NCBI GenBank assembly: GCA_039621445.1
Contig: CP154956.1
Span: 39,954,553-40,018,552, forward strand
Direction: 5' to 3'
Source of the DNA: Euglena gracilis
Taxonomy: Eukaryota > Euglenida > Euglenophyceae > Euglenales
Length of the DNA: 64,000 bases
Of this stretch, positions 59,231 to 64,000 are shown in pieces; the first letter of the stretch is position 1; each line of letters begins with the position of its first letter. The notes beneath the pieces were generated by a model. It saw nothing but the letters and a program-made list of their open reading frames with translations. It was not told where the DNA came from and searched no databases. The position numbers and the translations under genes are program-made.

Positions 59231-59290
59231 AAATTTTTGCTCAAAAACACTTTTTTTCACTTCAGAACATCAAAAAAAGTGTTTTTGAGC
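59231..59290. repeat. 18-bp-arm hairpin, copy 1 of 3
   Basis: CTCAAAAACACTTTTTTT is mirrored by AAAAAAAGTGTTTTTGAG around CACTTCAGAACATC. The same hairpin is at 60,938-60,991 and 62,517-62,569. Confidence 0.9.
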
Positions 59291-59639
59291 GAAAGAAATT
59301 TTTCCGACCCGGACCCCCCCCCATGCGCCCCCCCCCCCTGGCTGGGGCCCCCCCCATGGGTGGTCAAAAAGTCAAAAAAAATTCAAAAAATTTTTTTCGC
59401 CCAAAAGCATGTTTTTTGACCTCCCGGACCTGAAAAAAGTGTTTTCGAGCCAAAAATGAGCGTTTTTCGACCCGCCGGCGCCCCGTTTTGGGCCGCCAAC
59501 CCATTGACTTTAGGTCAAAACCGGGTCAAAAAAGTTGAAAAAAATCGAAAAATTTTTTTTTGCCCAAAACAATGTTTTTTGGTCTCCAGGACCCTTAAAG
59601 CCTGTTTTTGAGCCGAAAATGAGCGTTTTTCGACCCACC

Positions 59640-59760
59640 ATCCGGGCCGGGCCGCTGGGCCGCCGGACCGCCGCCGGGCCGGGCCGCCGGGCCGCCGGCC
59701 TGGCCGGACGCCGGGCCGCCGGACGGGCCGGGCCGCCGCCGGCCGGGGGTGGGGTCTCAA
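59640..59760. repeat. GGGCCGCCGG-rich tract
   Basis: GGGCCGGGCCGCTGGGCCGC and related words fill 110 bases where the other units pass straight to the hairpin box. Confidence 0.8.
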
Positions 59761-59787
59761 GAGCTCAGCTCTACGTCACACCCTGGT

Positions 59788-59831
59788 CGCTGAGCTCTTA
59801 TCTCTTTAGAGTAAGAGCGAAGCTTACCACC
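59788..59831 (+). repeat. Hairpin box, copy 4
   Basis: Same as copy 3, including the closing GTCGC/GCGAC pairing; preceded by AGCTCTACGTCACACCCTG. Confidence 0.85.
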
Positions 59832-61084
59832 CCGGCGACGGGGGGTTCGGGGCCCCCGCCCCCCCCCCGCCCCCCCCCCCCCCCCGCCCCCCCGCCTCCC
59901 CCCCCCCCCCCCCCCTGGGTAGGTCGGGAGCCCCGAGGATTATCGATGTGATTGGATTTCCGGGCCCCCAAAGTGAATAGCCTATAGGTTAGGAGAGGTT
60001 CCCTAGTTTCTCCAGAGCACTTCGGTTTCCCGCAACTCCCCGCCAGTCCGGAGATATGGCCCGAGCAAAAAAGTTGTCTACCGTTTTTTTTTTCAGGAAA
60101 ATTTTAGGGTAATTTTGGGGTAAAAAAATAGAAAAATTCAAAATATCTCGAAAACGCCGGGGAGTTGCGAAAAAGTGAAGAGGACGTCATTCCTCAACTT
60201 TGGGACGCCCGATCGATCGGTATGCGCGGTTTGGGCCAACTCCTCGCCTAGCCCGAGATACGGCCGTTTTGGGGTTTTGGGCCAGTTTGGCCAGTTTTGG
60301 CCATTTCGGGCCCATTCGGGGCCCGAAACCGTAATTTGCCCATATCTCGGGCTAGACGAGGAGTTGGAGCCCAAACCAGGGGGTCAATCATTAGGTTTAG
60401 GGGGGGGTTTTGACCGTTTTTTGGGGTTCCCGGGGCCTGGTTGTGCGATTTTGGGCCAGTTTTGGGTATTCGGGGACCCCTGCGGGGGTTCGAGGGCGGC
60501 CGGGCTGGGGGTCAAAAATCGAAAAATTCAAAATATCTCGAAAACGCTGCGGAGTTGAGGAAAAGTGATGGCGACCTCATTTGACGACCTTGGAACGCCC
60601 TATCGATCGGTATGCGCGGTTTGGGACAACTCCTCGCCTAGCCCGAGATACGGCCGTTTTGGGGGTTTTGGGCCAGTTTTGCCAGTTCTGGCCCGTTCGG
60701 GGCCCGAAACCGTAAATTGGCCGTATCTCGGGCTAGACGAGGAGTTGGGACCCAAACCAGGGGGTCAATCATTAGGTTTAGGGGGGGGTTTTGACCGTTT
60801 TTTGGGGTTCCCGAGGCCTGGTTGTGCGATTTTGGGCCAGTTTTGGGTATTCGGGGACCCCACCGGCGCCGTCAGGGCGGCTGGGCGAGGGGGGTCGGGT
60901 GGCAGGTCGGGACCCAAAATTTTGAAAAATTTTTTTTCGCTCAAAAACACTTTTTTTCACTTCAGAACATCAAAAAAAGTGTTTTTGAGCGAAAAAAATT
61001 TTTCCGACCCGGACCCCCCCCCCCAATCCCCCCCCCCCCCCCCCCCCTCCCGGCCGGTGGACTTGGCCATTTTTGGGTCAACAA

Positions 61085-61108
61085 AGAAAAAAAAAAAAAA
61101 AACAAAAA

Positions 61109-61140
<32 letters not shown>

Positions 61141-61197
61141 AAAAAAAAAACAGAAAACAAAAAAAAAAAAAAAAAAAAAAACATAAAAACAAAAAAA

Positions 61198-61244
<47 letters not shown>
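61085..61244. repeat. Poly-A then poly-C homopolymer block
   Basis: About 115 bases of nearly pure A with scattered C, then about 44 C. Unique to this satellite unit; it could be real or a sequencing/assembly artefact. Confidence 0.9.
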
Positions 61245-61761
61245 ACCCCCCTCCAAAAACAAAAACAAAACCCACCCAACAAACCTTCTAAACATTCTAC
61301 CTTTTTTTTTTTGCCCAAAACCATGATTTTTGACCTCCCGGACCCGAAAAAAGTGTTTTCGAGCCAAAAATGAGCGTTTTTCGACCCGCCAGCGCCCCGT
61401 TTTGGGCCGCCGACCCATTGGCTTTGGGTCAAAATCAGGTCAAAAAAGTCGAAAAAAATCGAAAAAAATTTTTTTGCCCGAAACGATGTTTTTTGGCCTC
61501 CCGGACCCGGAAAAACTGTTTTTGAGCCGAAAATGAGCGTTTTTCGACCCGCCAGCGCCCCGTTTTGGGCCACCAACCCATGACTTTGGGTCAAAACCGG
61601 TCAAAAAAGTCAAAAAAAATCGAAAAAAAATTTTGGCCCCAAAACGATGTTTTTTGGCCTCCCTGACCCAGAAAAACTATTTTTGAGCCGAAAATGAGCG
61701 TTTTTCCCGGGCCGGGCCGGGGTGGTCTCCCAAAGAGCTCAGCTCTACGTCACACCCTGGT

Positions 61762-61805
61762 CGCTGAGCTCTTATCTCTTTAGAGTAAGAGCGAAGCTTA
61801 CCACC
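61762..61805 (+). repeat. Hairpin box, copy 5
   Basis: Same core as copy 3, but the downstream GCGAC partner is replaced by a poly-C run. Confidence 0.85.
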
Positions 61806-63282
61806 CCCCCCAAACCCCCCCCCCCCCCCCCCCCCCCCCCCACCCCACACCCCCCCCCCCACGCAACCCCCCCTGCGTAGGTCCGGCCACCCGAGCATTA
61901 TCGATGTGACCCGATTTCCGGGCCCCCAAAGTGAATGGCCTATAGGTTAGGAGAGGTTCCCTAGTTTCTCCAGAGCCGTCACGCTACCCGCAACTCCCCG
62001 CCAGTCCGGAGATCTGGCCCGAGCAAAAAAGTTGTCTACCGTTTTTTTTTCCCGGAAAATTGCAGGGTCATTTTGGGGTCAAAAAATCGATAAATTCAAA
62101 ATATCTCGAAAACGCTGCGGAGTTGAGGAAAAGTAAAGAGGACGTCATTCCACAACTTTGGGACGCCCGATCGATCGGTATGCGCGGTTTGGGCCAACTC
62201 CTCGCCTAGCCCGAGATACGGCCGTTTTGGGGTTTTGGGCCAGTTTGGCCAGTTTTGGCCATTTCTGGCCCGTTCGGGGCCCGAAACCGTAAATTGGCCG
62301 TATCTCGGGCTAGACGAGGAGTTGCAGCCCAAACCAGGGGGTCAATCATTAGGTTTAGGGGGGGGTTTTGACCGTTTTTTGGGGTTCCCGGGGTCTGGTT
62401 GTGCGATTTTGGGCCAGTTTTGGGTATTCGGGGACCCCTGCGCGCGCTGTGAGGGTGGCTGGGCGAGGGGGGGTCGGGTGGCAGGTCGGGACCAAAAATT
62501 TTGAAAAAATTTTTTCGCTCAAAAACACTTTTTTTCACTTCCGAACATCAAAAAAAGTGTTTTTGAGCAAAAAAAAATTTTCCGACCCGGACCCCCGCCC
62601 CCCGCCCCCACCCGGCTGGGGCCCGCCCCTGGCCGGTGGACTTAGCCATTTTTGGGTCAAAAAGTCGAAAAAAATCGAAAAAATTTTTTTTGCCCAAAAT
62701 CATGTTTTTTGACCTCCTGGACCCGAAAAAAGTGTTTTGGAGCCGAAAACGAGCGTTTTTCGACCCGCCGGCACCCCGTTTTGGACCGCCGACCCATTGA
62801 CTTTGGGTCAAACCCGGGTCAAAAAAGTCGAAAAAAATCGAAAAAAATTTTTTTGCCCGAAACGATGTTTTTTGGCCTCCCGGACCCGGAAAAACTGTTT
62901 TTGAGCCGAAAACGAGCGTTTTTCGACCCGCCGGCGCCCCGTTTTGGACCGCCGACCGATTGATTTTGGGTCAAAACCGGGTCAAAAAAGTCGAAAAAAA
63001 TCGAAAAAAATTTTTTCGCCCAAAACCATGTTTTTTGGCCTCCCGGACCTGGAAAAAATGGTTTTGAGCTGAAAATGAGCGTTTTTCGACCCGCCGGCGC
63101 CCCGTTTTGGGCCGCCAACCCATTGACTTTGGGTCAAAGCCGGGTCAAAAAAGTCGAAAAAAATCGAAAATTTTTTTTTGCCCCAAAACGATGTTTTTTG
63201 GCCTCCCGGACCGGAAAACTGTGTTTGAGTCGAAAATGAGCGTGTTTTCCCGGGCCGGGTCAGCTCTACGTCACACCCTGGT

Positions 63283-63326
63283 CGCTGAGCTCTTATCTCT
63301 TTAGAGTAAGAGCGAAGCTTACCACC
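63283..63326 (+). repeat. Hairpin box, copy 6
   Basis: Same as copies 3 and 4, with GCGAC present downstream. Confidence 0.85.
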
Positions 63327-64000
63327 CCGGCGACGGGGGGGGTCGGACCCCCTGGCCCCCCGCCCCCCCCCCCCCCCCGCCCCCCCCCGCCCCCCCCCCC
63401 CCCGCCCCCCCCCCCCCGCCCGCCCTGGGTAGGTCCAGCCACCCGAGGATTATCGATGTGATTGGATTTCCGGGCCCCCAAAGTGAATAGCCTATAGGTT
63501 AGGAGAGGTTCCCTAGTTTCTCCAGAGCCCTTCGGTTACCCGTAACTCCCCGCCAGTCCGGAGATATGGCCCGAGCAAAAAAGTTGTCTACCGTTTTTTT
63601 TTCCGGGGAAATTGCAGGGTCGTTTTGGGGTCAAAAAATCGAAAAATTCAAAATATCTCGAAAACGCTGCGGAGTTGTAAAAAAGTGAAGAGGACGTCCT
63701 TCCTCAACTTTGGGACGCCCGATCGATCGGTATGCGCGATTTGGGACAACTCGTCGCCTAGCCCGAGATACGGCCGTTTTGGGAGTTTTGGGCCAATTTT
63801 GCCAGTTCTGGCCGTGTCGGGCCTGTACGGGGCCCGAAACCGTAAATTGCCCGTATCGCTTGACGAGGAGTTGGAACCCAAACCAGGGGGTCAATCATTA
63901 GGTTTAGGGGGGGGTTTTGACCGTTTTTTGGGGTTCCCGGGATCTGGTTGTGCCATTTTGGGCCATTTTTGGGTATTCGGGGACCCAACGGGCGCCGTCA

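Larger units (their letters stand above)
57928..63995. repeat. Higher-order satellite, three complete units plus the start of a fourth
   Basis: Hairpin boxes at 57,931, 59,788, 61,762 and 63,283 mark units of 1,857, 1,974 and 1,521 bases. Each unit runs: hairpin box; C-rich run; TTATCGATGTGATTGGATTT; AACTCCCCGCCAGTCCGGAG; repeated CAAAATATCTCGAAAACGCT and CTAGCCCGAGATACGGCCGT blocks; an 18-bp-arm hairpin (in units where present); and reversed copies of the 162-bp satellite. No coding sequence. Confidence 0.93.

Noticed and set aside
60565-61594. Lys/Pro-rich ORFs over 200 residues
   Set aside because: They cross satellite units and a poly-A/poly-C block; there is no domain or codon signal.
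57928-63330. Canonical hammerhead ribozyme
   Set aside because: The layout CTGA-stem-GAA is suggestive, but CUGAUGA and GAAA cores are missing, so I do not call it one.

Overview
The window looks like nuclear DNA of a repeat-rich, ciliated unicellular eukaryote, probably a flagellate alga. The evidence is genes split into many GC-rich exons, long AT- and homopolymer-rich introns, an intraflagellar-transport gene, and abundant satellites, microsatellites and cut-and-paste transposon debris. I see no prokaryotic operon, rRNA or tRNA. The lineage cannot be fixed from the sequence; frequent GC splice donors recall haptophytes and dinoflagellates, but that is only a hint.

Region 1 (1-23 kb) holds the two genes I recognise, both on the minus strand. 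WDR19/IFT144, a subunit of the IFT-A ciliary transport complex, starts at 16,103 and runs off the left edge. Nineteen exons are located by their match to the family, covering roughly the N-terminal 55-60% of the protein. Upstream of it (stop codon at 17,741) lies a GT10 alpha-fucosyltransferase in at least seven exons up to about 22.7 kb. One of its introns carries trinucleotide arrays and a 1.6 kb element with 21-bp terminal inverted repeats (TIRs) around a 206-bp tandem repeat. The WDR19 introns hold hairpins, minisatellites and a satellite island. Where homology fixes a junction, donors are usually GC, and several acceptors are not AG.

Region 2 (23-43 kb) is mostly non-coding: AT microsatellites, low-complexity sequence, a first copy of a ~1 kb 'CGGTTCTGTCC' element (about 36-37.1 kb), degenerate telomere-like tracts, and a few weak coding-like stretches I cannot name.

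Region 3 (43-57.7 kb) holds a 162-bp satellite array, G/C-tract arrays, a nested TIR element (46.85-49.18 kb), hAT-like and PIF/Harbinger-like transposase remnants, and a transposon-associated gene with five introns, four of 45-48 nt and one of 96 nt, all GT-AG. That gene is interrupted by a second copy of the ~1 kb element, which carries a perfect 58-bp palindrome.

Region 4 (57.9-64 kb) is a higher-order satellite made of three complete units and the start of a fourth. Each unit starts with a conserved hairpin box that also occurs at 10.8 kb and 45.1 kb.

The strongest candidates for something undescribed are: (a) short keyword motifs bracketed by poly-C or poly-G and repeated in inverted copies, each locus with its own keyword; (b) the hairpin box with a compensatory base change; and (c) the GC-donor, partly non-AG introns of host genes beside conventional short introns in the transposon gene.
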